Origin: Streptomyces sp. V4I2
GTDB taxonomy: Bacteria; Actinomycetota; Actinomycetes; Streptomycetales; Streptomycetaceae
Direction of reading: 5' to 3'
NCBI RefSeq assembly: GCF_030817655.1
Contig: NZ_JAUSZM010000003.1
Span: forward strand, 248,001-312,000
DNA length: 64,000 nucleotides
How positions within the stretch are numbered: the first letter of the stretch is position 1; every line of letters begins with the position of its first letter. The translations under genes and the position numbers were made by a program. The notes beneath the pieces were generated by a model, which was not told the origin of the DNA, did no database searches, and was given only the letters and a program-made list of their open reading frames with translations. Shown one piece after another: positions 1-9,353 of the stretch.

Positions 1-221
1 GCCACTACGATTTCAACCTGAGTAGTCCTCGAGTTGGCCGTCCGGGACGGGGCTGCCGGTGAGGATGTCCCACTCGTCGCCGCGGTGTACTTGGACGGCG
101 ATGTGGATCGGGCCGTCGGGGCGGCTGCGGGTGCCGGGGAGCGGGGATCGGGCTGCGGAGGGTCTCGATGGCGGGCGTGAAGGGCCGGCGCCGGGCGGCT
201 CTCCTGCGCTGTCCCTGTGTG

Positions 222-1874
222 TCAGCGGACGAGCCGTCGGGCGTCCCAGACAAGGATGGAGGCGCTGCTCAGGTGCCAGGTGGCCAGGTACCGGCCGTCG
301 GGCGAGGTCCGCACCTGGTGGGCCCTGCCGCGGCGGTCCGGGGTGAACTCGCCGAGCAGTTCGCCGGTGTCGGTCCGGTGGATGCGGACGGTGTCCCCCG
401 GGACGGCGAGCCAGCGGCCGCCGTCACCGACGGCGAACCGGTGCGAGCCCGGGATGTGCAGGCGCTCCTGGCCGCCGGGCAGACCCAGGATCCGGACCCC
501 GTCCAGGGTGACGGTGGCCAGCCAGCTGCCGTCGGGGGCGAAGGCCAGGCGGTAGACGGCCCCCGGTGACGTGGGGAGTTCGGCCTGCAGTTTGCCGGAG
601 ACGGGGTCCCACAGCCGGATCCGCCCGTTCACGTCGCCGACGGCGACGGTCCGGCCGTCCGGGGAGCAGGCCATGGCGCTGACGGGGGCGCGAGGGTCCG
701 ACTTCTTCCCGAGCCGTCTGATCGCGTAGGTCGTGCTGTCGATGACCGCGGGGCGGGGCGAGGTGTCGGTGGCGACCCAGGCACCGCCTGGGTCGAGGGC
801 GAGTTGGGTGGTCCAGCCGTCGACCGACCGCAGGTGCCGGCCGGTGGCGGCGTCCCACCAGCGGGCGGCGTCATAGTCCCCGGTGATGACCCGGCTGCCG
901 TCCGGCGTGATCGCGCACACCTCGTGGATCCCCTCGGTCGGGCCCAGGACGTGCCGCACGCTCCGGTCGGCGACGTCGTGGATCCGGCTGGCCTTGTGGC
1001 CCGAGGCCGTCACCAGCCAGCTGCCGTCCGCCGCCAGGGCGACGTCCTTGACGTACGACGGGGACGGCAGCACGCCCACCAGGGCTGACGTCAGGTCGGT
1101 GGCGACGCGACCCGGGGCCTCCTCCCGCAGCTCCTGCCGGAGGTGGTCGGCCTCCGCCCGCAGGACGGCCTCGCCGGCCAGGGCGTCGAGCAGCAGCCCG
1201 GCCCGGAGAACCGGGTCCGGGCAGGCGCGGCGCTCCAGGCGGTGGGCGACGCGGTCCACGGCCCGGCGGGCCGCGTCGATCTCGGGGGTGTCGAACATCG
1301 CCAGGTCCGCGCGGAGTGCGGCCACGCCGCAGACCCTGACCTTCGCGGCCTGCCAGCGGGGGTTTTGGACCAGTCGTCCGGCGGCGGCGCGGTCGTGGGC
1401 GGCGATGTGCCAGGGCAGGTGGTGCCAGAGGTAGGTCTCGGCGACCGGCAGCTGCCACCAGTGGCCGCCCTCCGGCGGCAGGGTGACGGCCCGGGCGAGG
1501 ACGCGGCGGTGCCCGGCGCGGATCTCCTCCGGGGTGCGGTGGGAGGAGATGAGGGCGTGCAGCCGTCCGGGGAACGTGATCCGCCGCAGTCCGTCGCCGC
1601 CCCGGGGCAAGGCGACGAGTCCCCGGCGTTCCATCATCGGCAGGACGGTCAGGGCGGGGCGCTCCGGCGTGACGTCCTCCCAGCCGACGGCCAGGTCCGA
1701 CAGCAGGATTTCGACGTCCGGGGGGAGGGCGGTGAGCGCCAGGACCTCGTCCCGGAAGGTGTGGAGGTCGGCCAGCGCCTCCCCCTCCGGGCCGCCGCCC
1801 CACTCCGCCGCCCGGGCGGCCGCTGCGGCAGCTTGGGCCCGTTCGTACCGTTTCCCGCGCCGGAACCAGTCCAT
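222..1874 (-). CDS. WD40-repeat protein lacking an NB-ARC ATPase
   Basis: The N-terminal third is helical and resembles the winged-helix and arm segments that follow NB-ARC in Streptomyces STAND proteins (the YLWHHLPWHIAAHD block near residue 160). The C-terminal half, from about residue 275, carries repeated WD40 signatures such as SPDGRTVAVGD and RLWDP, ending in LVWDARR. No Walker A or Walker B motif is present, so the ATPase module is missing; this may be a decayed or naturally short STAND receptor that keeps only its sensor. I chose the ATG at 1874 (MDWFRRGK) because GGGAGGGG lies just upstream; a start 12 codons earlier is possible but has no better ribosome site. A ligand or partner cannot be named. 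Confidence 0.75.
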   Translation of the reverse strand: MDWFRRGKRYERAQAAAAAARAAEWGGGPEGEALADLHTFRDEVLALTALPPDVEILLSDLAVGWEDVTPERPALTVLPMMERRGLVALPRGGDGLRRITFPGRLHALISSHRTPEEIRAGHRRVLARAVTLPPEGGHWWQLPVAETYLWHHLPWHIAAHDRAAAGRLVQNPRWQAAKVRVCGVAALRADLAMFDTPEIDAARRAVDRVAHRLERRACPDPVLRAGLLLDALAGEAVLRAEADHLRQELREEAPGRVATDLTSALVGVLPSPSYVKDVALAADGSWLVTASGHKASRIHDVADRSVRHVLGPTEGIHEVCAITPDGSRVITGDYDAARWWDAATGRHLRSVDGWTTQLALDPGGAWVATDTSPRPAVIDSTTYAIRRLGKKSDPRAPVSAMACSPDGRTVAVGDVNGRIRLWDPVSGKLQAELPTSPGAVYRLAFAPDGSWLATVTLDGVRILGLPGGQERLHIPGSHRFAVGDGGRWLAVPGDTVRIHRTDTGELLGEFTPDRRGRAHQVRTSPDGRYLATWHLSSASILVWDARRLVR

Positions 1875-1910
1875 GTGCCGCCCCTCCCTACCCGACTGAC
1901 GGACAGTCAA

Positions 1911-2301
1911 TCAGAGCCGCCGAGTGACGGCCCCGGCGGCCGTCCTCATCGGCACGGCCGCGGCCCTGGCCACGCTGCCCGGTGCACACCGCCGGAAGGC
2001 CATGACCTCGCGGCGTCCGGCCCGTCAGGGCAGGACGGAGCCGCGCCCACGAGTGGAGGCCGGCCGAGCAGCAAGGCGACTCCGGCCGACAAAGCTAAAC
2101 TCTGCCTGGCAATCGGCAACGATGACCTGCCAGACGCGCCTCCCGCCGGACAAGCCGGCCAGCTGGCAGCCGAAACTCTCTACGAAGACTGCCACGCAAG
2201 GTGCAACGGGGAGGCGCGCGTTGCGGCGCTTCCTTTCAAACATCCCCCAGCGGCTCCCGGCGCGGCCTGCGGGCGCGGGCGCCGACCGGCGGCGGACGGA
2301 C
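1911..2301. other. Intergenic stretch, no supported gene
   Basis: About 390 bases between the WD40 gene start and the small ORF at 2302. Frames are open on the plus strand, but their translations are Arg/Pro/Ala-rich low-complexity sequence typical of GC-rich non-coding frames. I see no RNA gene, strong hairpin or recognisable promoter. Confidence 0.4.
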
Positions 2302-2553
2302 ATGCAGCTGTACCTCGTCCGCGGGCGGCGCATCACCGTGACCGCGACCGGCTTCGGCGAGCAGCCCGACACAGTGGTCGTCACCCGGGACGTCCCAGCC
2401 GGCCGCGTCGCCCTGCGCCTGACCGCCGAGCAGGCTGCCGCCCTCGACCTCGCCGAGGGCCAGCAGTACGAGATCACCGGCACCGTCACCGACGCTGACG
2501 GGGAGGCCCTCACCTTCCCCGCCACGGTCGTCCACACCATCCCGACCCGCTAG
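2302..2553 (+). CDS. Small hypothetical protein, 83 aa
   Basis: The frame is open further upstream, but the protein-like sequence starts at the ATG at 2302 (MQLYLVRGRRITVTATGF). It looks like a compact beta-rich domain with alternating polar and hydrophobic residues ending in TFPATVVHTIPTR. The ribosome site is weak. The stop is TAG, and protein-like sequence continues in the same frame immediately afterwards (2554-2673), so the gene may be interrupted or may be one of two short genes. Family not recognised. Confidence 0.45.
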   Translation: MQLYLVRGRRITVTATGFGEQPDTVVVTRDVPAGRVALRLTAEQAAALDLAEGQQYEITGTVTDADGEALTFPATVVHTIPTR

Positions 2554-2673
2554 CTGCGCCCGACCGACGAGCAGCTGGAGCTCCACCCGGACACCGGCCA
2601 CTTCCACCGCGCACCGGTGTGCCAGAACCCGTCCAGGTGCGGGAGCAACACCGCGAACTTCACGGCAAGTTGA
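2554..2673 (+). pseudogene. In-frame coding-like tail after a TAG stop
   Basis: Directly after the TAG of the preceding ORF the same frame stays open for 39 codons and reads as plausible protein (RPTDEQLELHPDTGHFHRAP, then CQNPSRCGSN with a Cys pair). It has no ATG, GTG or TTG start. Either an amber mutation split a longer gene, or this is the 3' remnant of a separate small zinc-ribbon-like gene. Confidence 0.35.
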
Positions 2674-2827
2674 TCACGAGTCTCATCCGAAATGCGCATA
2701 CCACAACAACGATCCCCGGAACGGGAAGCAACACGTTGATTCCCGGCAAGCCCTTACGACTCGGTACGCGATAGCCGCGGCTCTCGGAACGATTCGAGGG
2801 GCCTGGCGGTCCTGCGAGACTGCCAGC

Positions 2828-2992
2828 ATGACTGACATGATCGTGGTCGGCGACTACGACTCCCGATGGCCTGAACAGTTTGAGGGTCTGCGGCGGCCGC
2901 TGGCACCTCAGGTCGCGGATCTGGCTGTGTGCATCGAGCATGTCGGAAGTACTGCCGTACCCGGGTGCGCCGCGAAGCCGATGACGAGATGA
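2828..2992 (+). pseudogene. GrpB-family N-terminal fragment
   Basis: ATG at 2828 gives 54 residues that match the N-terminus of GrpB/UPF0157 nucleotidyltransferase-like proteins: a VVGDYDSRWPEQFE opening and the IEHVGSTAVPG motif. The family is normally about 170-200 residues, and here the frame stops two residues after the conserved AAKP. The following bases belong to a TerD gene in another frame, so this is a deletion junction and the fragment lacks most of the catalytic fold. Confidence 0.75.
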
Positions 2993-3002
2993 GGACGTCG
3001 GC

Positions 3003-3572
3003 CTACGGGGGCCCCTCAGCAAGGGCGACGCCGTATCTCTGACCAAGCAGGCGCCGGGCCTGACTGCAGTCACCGTCGGTTTGGGTTGGCACGCAGCCGT
3101 ATCTGATCTCGACTTGAACGTGGACATGGACGCCTGCGCGCTGCTGCTGAACGCGGAGGGCATGGTTGCCAGCGACCAGGACTTCGTGTTCTTCAACAAC
3201 CTTCAGAGCCCGGACGGTTCCGTCGAGCACACCGGCGACCGCACCGGTGAAGGCCACATCGAAGAGATCACGGTCAACCTCGTAGCGATTCCTGCCGCCG
3301 TCGAAAGGATCGTCTTTACGTTGTCGATCTATGACGCCGAAACTCGCCTGCAGTCCTTCGGGTTTCTGCACTCCCAAATCCGGGTCCTCAACCAGGCGGA
3401 TGGTCAGGAGATCGCGCGCTACAACCTCGCGGCGGATCCCGGCGCCAGCAATACCGCGATCGTCTTCGGCGAGCTCTATCGGCATGGCACGACGTGGGAC
3501 TTCCAAGCCATCGGCAAGGGGACGCCCTTGGGACTGCGCAGCATCGCCCAGTCGTTCGGCGTCAACGTCTGA
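3003..3572 (+). pseudogene. TerD-family protein missing its start codon
   Basis: From about 3015 the frame encodes a nearly complete TerD/CABP domain: LSKGDAVSLTKQAPGLTAVTVGLGW at the N-terminus, the calcium-binding DLDLNVDMDACALLL segment, and DFVFFNN...SPDGSVEHTGD. It ends GLRSIAQSFGVNV. Roughly 185 residues remain of a family of about 190. In-frame upstream sequence reaches a stop at 2982 with no ATG, GTG or TTG, because the 5' end is joined to a GrpB fragment. The first possible start is TTG at 3081, which would remove the N-terminal strands. Stress-response (tellurite-type) function is known for the family; this copy is probably not expressed normally. Confidence 0.75.
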
Positions 3573-3815
3573 TCAGCGCAACCCGCGGCGAACAAAGGGC
3601 CCTTGAAGAGCACACGGGCATGCGGCTGGGCCGACACCTTCGTTGCGTTCGACTCCCCCTCTGCCGAGGTCTGTGGAGCTCTGTGGAGAGGCGCACTCCC
3701 GCTGCCTTCGAGGCCGTGCGCGCCGACACCCGGTTCGCCGACCCCCTACACGTTGAGGCTCTGCGCGACCTGGTCGTGCTCCACTTGACGGGAAGCGGCG
3801 ACCGCCAGCAACGGC

Positions 3816-4184
3816 TCATGTGCCTTCGGGTTCCTCTGCTCGCCGAATCTCGCACTGATCAAGCAGCCGGGCGAAGTAGCTGTAGGCGGCCAGCCGCTCC
3901 ATGCCCTCCTGTTCGGTCAGCTCATCGCGAGTGTGCGTCGCGACGTTCCTGACTGTGAGGTTCAGTCCGGTCGCGAGGTTGTTCAGCGCGCCGGCCAACG
4001 GTGCCAGTCCTCCGCGCATGCTCTTGGCCGTCTGGTCTTCCGCCGGGCCGGGCCAGGCGAGCTTGGGCTTGCCGGGTTCCGGGTCTCCCCCGGAGAGGGC
4101 CTGCTGCCAGAACGAGGTGTCGGTCACGCCGTCAGGTTGAGGAAATTCGGTGAGCTTGCGCCGTGTCCACGCTCGCGCCCACAC
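3816..4184 (-). pseudogene. C-terminal part of a TIGR02391-like (Ymh) protein
   Basis: The 122-residue frame ends with NLTVRNVATHTRDELTEQE and an AAYSYFARLLDQCEI helix, which resembles the C-terminal HEPN-like segment of TIGR02391 proteins. The family is normally about 250 residues, so the N-terminal half is absent. The first residues (MWARAWTRRKLTEFP) do not look like a native start. Function unknown; members are often linked to phage or plasmid defence islands. Confidence 0.5.
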
Positions 4185-4203
4185 TCTGATGCCGCCGGAG
4201 CTC

Positions 4204-4962
4204 TCATGTGTCCTGGGTCCGCCACTGGTGGAAAAAGGTCAGTCCCGGTCCGGCACCGAGATGAAGCGGGACACCGGTGAGCAGGGTGCCGACGTCGATG
4301 CCCTCCCCGGGCCGCAGGACGCTGAAGCCCTGCCGCGAGTAGTAGGGCCCCAGGGTGCGCGTCGTGTCGAACTCGCCGAACAGCAGCGTGTAGTCCAGCT
4401 GCCAGTACACCTGCACGCACCGTGCGATCAACGCGGCCCCGATTCCGCGACCGCGGACGTCCTCGGACACGGCGACCGCTTTGATCTTCGCGTACACCAG
4501 CATCGACATCAGGATTTGCTGCTTGGCGACCGGCATCCGGGCGAGCCCGGAGAGGACTGTGCCTGAGGGAACTCCCAGCAGCGCGCCGACGACCTGGCCG
4601 TCGCCGTCCCGCGCGACCAGCGGCAGGGACAGTTCGCCCGCCGCCCGCTGGAGCTCCCCGGCTGCCGCCGCCCTCACGAGCCGCTCCCCGGGATCGGTGC
4701 CCGCGAGGGCGTCCACCAGCCAAGTCCCGCACTCCCCGCGAGCGAGTGCTTCAAGATGGCCAGCCTCCAGATCGTCGGCGGCCTCCTTCAGCAGCGTGTT
4801 CACCACGGCGGCCTCCCCCGGTCTCGCGAACCCGATCCGCACGTCGTCGGGCCCCGGCACACCGTCCAGTAACTGCCTGCGCGTCAACCGGACCGACCCC
4901 GTTAAGGAACCTGCCGTCGCCGTCCTCTTGGCTGTCGTTCTCTTCGTCTTCTTCTTCGCCAT
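4204..4962 (-). CDS. GNAT-family N-acetyltransferase
   Basis: 252 residues. The N-terminus is Lys/Thr-rich (KKKTKRTTAKRTA), probably disordered or nucleic-acid-binding. The C-terminal half has the acetyl-CoA binding motif A of GNAT enzymes, VSEDVRGRGIGAALIARCV, followed by the usual beta-5/alpha-4 region (LGPYYSRQGFSVL). Substrate cannot be deduced. It is complete, begins at ATG 4962, and is followed within 20 bases by the truncated TIGR02391-like gene. Confidence 0.75.
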   Translation of the reverse strand: MAKKKTKRTTAKRTATAGSLTGSVRLTRRQLLDGVPGPDDVRIGFARPGEAAVVNTLLKEAADDLEAGHLEALARGECGTWLVDALAGTDPGERLVRAAAAGELQRAAGELSLPLVARDGDGQVVGALLGVPSGTVLSGLARMPVAKQQILMSMLVYAKIKAVAVSEDVRGRGIGAALIARCVQVYWQLDYTLLFGEFDTTRTLGPYYSRQGFSVLRPGEGIDVGTLLTGVPLHLGAGPGLTFFHQWRTQDT

Positions 4963-5194
4963 CCCGAGGATCTACCCGCTCCAGGTTCTGCGGACCCCAC
5001 GGCCGGAAAGAGGCGGGTACAGGTCATGAGGGCGTCCTCGCGCGCCCTCTCCCCGGGCGGGACCGCCGCATCCGCCACAGCGCCGGACTATCGGGGAGCC
5101 CCGCAGCCGCGTGGCTACGGGCCGATCGTGCCGGGCCCGAACCTGGCGCGGATGCGGTCGCTGACCTCTTCGGCGACCAGGACGGTCGAAGTGC

Positions 5195-5959
5195 TCACCG
5201 GACAGGGGTGGAGGATCTTCCCGGGGTGAAGAAGCGGGCACCCATGTTGTCCATCGGGCTGAAGTAGACCATCGCCGTGAACCAGGCAGCGGACTGGCGC
5301 GGGTTCTTCAGCCGCAGCAGGCTGGCGTAGGCGAACACGAGCCTATGGGCAGGACGGTTGTCGGTGTCGCCATACGGCAGGACATCGCGGAAGGGGTAGG
5401 GCAGCGACTGCTGCAGGACACACACTCCGGCAGCCGCCCAGGACAGTGCGGCCTCCAGGTCTCCGCGGACCAGATCTGCCTCGTTCTCCAGGTCGTCGGG
5501 GTCGAAGTCGCCGTCCCGGTCGGTGAGATCGGCGAGCTTGTAGGCGATGGCGGTGTAAGCGTCGAAGTCGCGGGGATGCAGCAGGTGCCCGCCGATCGTC
5601 ACACACGCCTTTTCGTACGCCGCCTCGTACGCCTCGCCGGACTCCGCGTCCGGCGTCCAGACCCGTTCCATCGCCCACTCCGGGCGCGGCGGCAGCTTCG
5701 CGATCTTCTTTTCCAGGCGCGACAGGCCGCCGGGTTCCTCCTCGTACTCCGTGTAGTGGGCTGCCGAGTCGAACAGGTGGAACTCGGGATCCCGCATCCA
5801 GGCCAGCAGCGGCCGGTCCAGCTTCGCCAGAGCCTCCACCGCCAGGCCGGCCGGGGCCAGCCACGGCATGACACCCTCCAGCGCCGCCTTTTGTGTCTTC
5901 GGGTCCGCACCCACGCTCATCCCCATGGACCCGAGTGTCCTCCCTACGGTGTCGTCCAT
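5195..5959 (-). CDS. Conserved hypothetical protein, 254 aa
   Basis: Cytoplasmic, acidic protein with no signal peptide or membrane segment. Near the C-terminus a helical hairpin (RLVFAYASLLRLKNPRQSA, then FSPMDNMGARFF) resembles the last repeat of TPR/ST7-like proteins. ATG at 5959 is used; an internal ATG 11 codons later is possible, and neither has a strong ribosome site. No family name can be given with confidence. Confidence 0.6.
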   Translation of the reverse strand: MDDTVGRTLGSMGMSVGADPKTQKAALEGVMPWLAPAGLAVEALAKLDRPLLAWMRDPEFHLFDSAAHYTEYEEEPGGLSRLEKKIAKLPPRPEWAMERVWTPDAESGEAYEAAYEKACVTIGGHLLHPRDFDAYTAIAYKLADLTDRDGDFDPDDLENEADLVRGDLEAALSWAAAGVCVLQQSLPYPFRDVLPYGDTDNRPAHRLVFAYASLLRLKNPRQSAAWFTAMVYFSPMDNMGARFFTPGRSSTPVR

Positions 5960-6169
5960 CCGGAACAGTCATTAATCCGCTGCTCTGCTGTGGTTCGGTG
6001 ACGGCTCCGCATATCCGTCATGCGCGACCGGCGTCTGAGAATCACGCAGACGTCCCAACCCGCCTTCTGGGCAGCTTGGATGGCACGGTCAAGCAGCGTG
6101 AGGGCGATGAAGGCGATCGGGTGCAGGGACGTGTGGTCACCGCGCGGCGGCCTCGTTGTCGACCTCGAG

Positions 6170-6210
6170 GATACGAGCTGGTTCGCACTCGTATACTCGT
6201 GCGAGCTCAT
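6170..6210 (+). promoter_or_regulatory. Possible operator/promoter upstream of DIP1984 gene
   Basis: Within 60 bases of the GTG start there are repeated ACTCGT elements (ACTCGTATACTCGT) and an inverted pair TACGAG/CTCGTA separated by 10 bases. This could be a repressor site overlapping a TATACT-like -10 box. Inference only. Confidence 0.3.
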
Positions 6211-6229
6211 GGAGGGGGAGGGGGAGACA

Positions 6230-6700
6230 GTGAAGCTTGCTGAGGCTCTGGCAGAACGTGCGGAAGCGACGCGCCGTGTAGAACAGTTGCGAGCGCGCGT
6301 CGTCAGCAGTGCGCGGTACCAAGAGGGGGAGGTGCCCGCTGAGGATGCCGCCCAGTTGTTGGCTGAGGCCGGTGAAGTGCTGAGCGCTCTGGAAACGTTG
6401 ATCCGGCGGATCAACCGGACCAATGCCACCGTGGAGATGGGTCCCGACGGCACGCTCACCGATGCCCTCGCACGCCGGGATGTCCTGCGGTTGCGTCACT
6501 CTGTGGTCACTGCGGCGGCGGACGCGGCGGCGGGTAGCGGCGAGCGGGGATACGGCCGGCAACTCCGATCCGAGCTGATGATGCTTTCCGCGCTTCCGGT
6601 CGCGGAACTGCGCGGTCAGGCGGATGTTCTCGCGCGGGAGATCCGCGAGGTCGATGTGCGGATCCAGCGTACGAACTGGGAGGTGGATCTGCTGGACTGA
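6230..6700 (+). CDS. DIP1984-family protein
   Basis: 156 residues beginning VKLAEALAERAEATRRVEQL, the usual opening of DIP1984/septicolysin-like proteins, with the INRTNATVEM motif and a long coiled-coil architecture to the C-terminus (IREVDVRIQRTNWEVDLLD). I chose GTG at 6230 because GGAGGGGGAGGGGGAG sits immediately upstream and the length then equals the family norm; the longer open frame upstream is not conserved-looking. Molecular role unknown. Confidence 0.8.
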   Translation: MKLAEALAERAEATRRVEQLRARVVSSARYQEGEVPAEDAAQLLAEAGEVLSALETLIRRINRTNATVEMGPDGTLTDALARRDVLRLRHSVVTAAADAAAGSGERGYGRQLRSELMMLSALPVAELRGQADVLAREIREVDVRIQRTNWEVDLLD

Positions 6701-6977
6701 GTAGTCCAGCAGGCGGGGACGATGTGGAGCAGGTAGCAGCTTCGGAGGCGTGCACACACCGAGGGCCGGCGGTTTTCCAGCCCACTCCTGGCGCGTGAAG
6801 AGCAACGCGGGGGTTCGACTCCCCATCAACAGTGCAGCTCAGCACGGCGTACAGGTAAAGGTGCACATCGCACAGCACATCACCACGTGCAGATCCGAAG
6901 CGGTGAGGGCGGGTTCGGGGCTTTCCACATCGCAGCACCATGGACGACGGCGATCCGAGCGCAACGGGGGCATGCGA

Positions 6978-7394
6978 ATGGCTGATCCGTACGTCACTCT
7001 CAACGAGCTCGCCCAGGAGCTTCGGCCGATGTCACAGGGCATCGAGTGGTTCGAGAGCCTCTCCGCTGAAGAGCAGTCCACCACCTTGCGCCTCCTGTCA
7101 CATTTCTGCATTCAGGCCCGCGCCACCACCGAGGACGGTCCGGAAAGTATCCGACGTGCCGGACTTCGCGCCACGCACACACCGGCGGTTCTGATCGCAC
7201 GAGGGCGGATCGACCAGCAACTCGGGAAGATCGTCAGCCTCACCCCCCACGACGAGCGCCTCAAGTCATTCCGGCTACTGATCGCGGTGCTGGCCGTCGC
7301 CGACGGACGTCGACGGGAGCGCTACTGCTCCGACGGTTGCAGCCACGAATGGCATCGTCTGTCCGTCGACACCCTTGCCGAAACGCTGACCTGA
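6978..7394 (+). CDS. DUF5958 family protein
   Basis: 138 residues starting MADPYVTLNELAQELRPM. Typical DUF5958 features are the GIEWFESL segment, the ARATTEDGPESIRRAGLR block, and the C-terminal RRERYCSDGCSHEWHRL with two Cys and two His. Family function is unknown. ATG 6978 has GGGGG at good spacing; ATG 6972 two codons earlier is too close to it. Confidence 0.75.
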   Translation: MADPYVTLNELAQELRPMSQGIEWFESLSAEEQSTTLRLLSHFCIQARATTEDGPESIRRAGLRATHTPAVLIARGRIDQQLGKIVSLTPHDERLKSFRLLIAVLAVADGRRRERYCSDGCSHEWHRLSVDTLAETLT

Positions 7395-7559
7395 TTCCTC
7401 GCGCCGCCGCCCCTACTGGGCCAGCGGCCGCAGGGGAAACATCGCGCTCAGCCGAGGCAGTTTGCGCGCCGCCTCGGCTTCGTTCCGCACGTCCCACTGC
7501 TCACCGAGCGGCCCTCGGCTGCCCCCCCGTTACCTTTTTCGTGGCTCCGCAACGGGGCC

Positions 7560-7764
7560 TCCGGCCTTCGGGTCCGGCATGACTTCCCCCCCTTGTTGTT
7601 GATGATCCGGGGGGTGGTGTCACCGGGCCCGGAGGCATCGACGGACCGCTGATGAGGGGCTTGAGCACCGGCTTCACCCGAGCCGGAAGAGCTCTCCGTA
7701 ACGTGGATGTGGCAGCTCGGTGCCCAGGCAAGGCCGGACGAAAGCGTGATGGAGGGGCCTGCAC
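7560..7764 (+). ncRNA. Non-coding 5' part of IS110 element (candidate bridge-RNA region)
   Basis: About 200 bases between the last upstream gene and the IS110 transposase start contain no plausible ORF but do contain GC-rich self-complementary segments. IS110-group elements are known to carry a bridge RNA in the left-end non-coding region before the recombinase gene. Placement here is by position only; no covariance search was possible. Confidence 0.3.
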
Positions 7765-8959
7765 GTGATCGACACCGGCGACATCGACGTCTTCCTCGGC
7801 CTGGACGTCGGCAAGGGCGAACACCACGCCACCGCCGTCACCCCGGCCGGCAAGAAAGCCTTCGACAAACGCCTGCCCAACACCGAACCCAAACTCCGCG
7901 AGCTCTTCGCGAAACTCCAGGCCAAGCACGGAACGGTGCTGGTCGTGGCCGGCATCGATCGGGGCCCTGCCGCTGGCGGTCGCGAGGGACATGGGCTGCC
8001 CTGTCGCCTATCTTCCGGGGCTGACGATGCGGCGGATCGCCGACCTCTATCCCGGCGAGGCCAAGACCGACGCGAAGGACGCGTTCATCATCGCGGACGC
8101 CGCCCGCGCAATGCCCCACACGCTCCGGGCGATCGACGGCCAGGACGAGACGATCGCCGAACTGGAGATGATCGTCGGGTTCGACGACGACCTGGCCGGC
8201 GAGGCCACCAGGGTGGCGAACCGGCTGCACGGCCTGCTGACCCAGATCCATCCGTCGCTGGAGCGGGTACTGGGGCCGCGGCTGCAGCACCCGGCCGTCC
8301 TGACCCTGCTGGAGCGGTTCGGGTCACCCGCCCAGATCCGCAAGGCCGGCCGCCGAAGGCTAGTCACGCTGTTACGGCCGAAGGCCCCGAGGATGGCAGA
8401 GCGGCTGGTCGAGGACATCTTCGCCGCCCTGGACGAGCAGACCGTCACCGTTCCGGGGACCGAGGCGGCCGCGCTGATCGTCCCGAGCCTGGCCAACTCC
8501 CTCACCGCCGTGCTCGACCAGCGCAAGCTGCTGGCCGGGCGGATCGAGGAACTCCTGGAGGCCCACCCTCTTTCCAAGGTCCTGACGTCCATGCCGGGAG
8601 TCGGCGTCAGGACCGGAGCCCGCATCCTGATCGAAGTCGGCGACGGCAGCACCTTCCCGACCGCCGGCCACCTCGCCGCCTACGCAGGACTCGCACCCGC
8701 GACCCGCAGTTCGGGCTCCTCGATCCGTGGCGAACAGCCGTCCCGGAGGGGAAACAAGCAGCTCAAGCGAGCCTTCTTCCTCTCCGCCTTCGCCGCCCTC
8801 GGCGACCCGGTATCCCGGGCCTACTACGACAAGAAAATCGCCCAGGGCAAGCACCACACCCAAGCCCTGCTCTGCCTCGCCCGACGCCGGGCCGATGTCC
8901 TCTTCGCGATGCTCCGCGACGGCACCTTCTACGAACCCCAGCCCGCCAAGGCGGCCTGA
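7765..8959 (+). pseudogene. IS110-family transposase, frameshifted
   Basis: N-terminal DEDD domain (DVFLGLDVGKGEHHATAV) in one frame and the remainder (MGCPVAYLPGLTMRRIADL, KTDAKDAFIIADAAR, then the C-terminal Transposase_20 region SMPGVGVRTGARILIE and AAYAGLAPATRSSGSS) in another. The shift lies near 7945-7955: VLVV is followed by AGIDRG in one frame, while PASIGALPLAVARDMGC continues in the other. This is consistent with a short deletion. Without recoding the recombinase cannot be made, so the copy is probably dead. Confidence 0.85.
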
Positions 8960-8974
8960 CCTGCAGAAATTGCA

Positions 8975-9310
8975 CTACAAGGAAGGACGTTCCCCGAAAT
9001 GCACCGCGACATCTGAACCAATACGCCAGTCGGCAAGACGCCGCGGGCTCACACCATGAAGGTTGTCCCTGTCCGGATCAGCACCGGCCTTGACCAGCAG
9101 CGACAACACCGCGCTATCGCCTCGATACGTGAACACGGCCTGCCACAAAGGCGTATTGCCCTGCCCATCCGGGGCATCCACCTGCGCACCCGCCGCCAGG
9201 AGAGAGCCGACAGCCGCGGCATCCTGCTCATCCGCCGCGAAGTGCAGCTGCGTCCACCCCTGGCGGCTCTCACGACCCAAGCCCTGATCCTCATCCGTCA
9301 TGCCCGTCAT
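8975..9310 (-). CDS. Ankyrin-repeat protein
   Basis: About 111 residues with two to three ankyrin repeats: GWTQLHFAADEQDAAAVGSL, then GNTPLWQAVFTYRGDSAVLSL and the loop GADPDRDNLHGVSPRRLA. Ankyrin modules mediate protein binding; no catalytic domain is attached. Several in-frame ATGs (9313, 9310, 9301) compete and none has a strong ribosome site. The gene ends 15 bases from the IS110 transposase stop, so the IS inserted just downstream. Confidence 0.65.
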   Translation of the reverse strand: MTGMTDEDQGLGRESRQGWTQLHFAADEQDAAAVGSLLAAGAQVDAPDGQGNTPLWQAVFTYRGDSAVLSLLVKAGADPDRDNLHGVSPRRLADWRIGSDVAVHFGERPSL

Positions 9311-9353
9311 CATCACGATCGCTTGACGAAGGAGATAGGGGCACCCCCCGTCT

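Noticed and set aside
13..215. Minus-strand frame ending HIAVQVHRGDEWDILTGSP then VPDGQLEDYSG
   Set aside because: Looks protein-like at the C-terminus but has no start codon and overlaps the WD40 gene end; too little evidence for a gene.
3600..3815. Plus-strand fragment RTPAAFEAVRADTRFADPLHV
   Set aside because: Could be a gene remnant but lacks start, length and a recognisable family.
6793..6830. tRNA T-arm-like sequence (GGGGGTTCGACTCCCC)
   Set aside because: No matching acceptor, D-arm or anticodon arm upstream, so not a tRNA; at most an attachment-site remnant.
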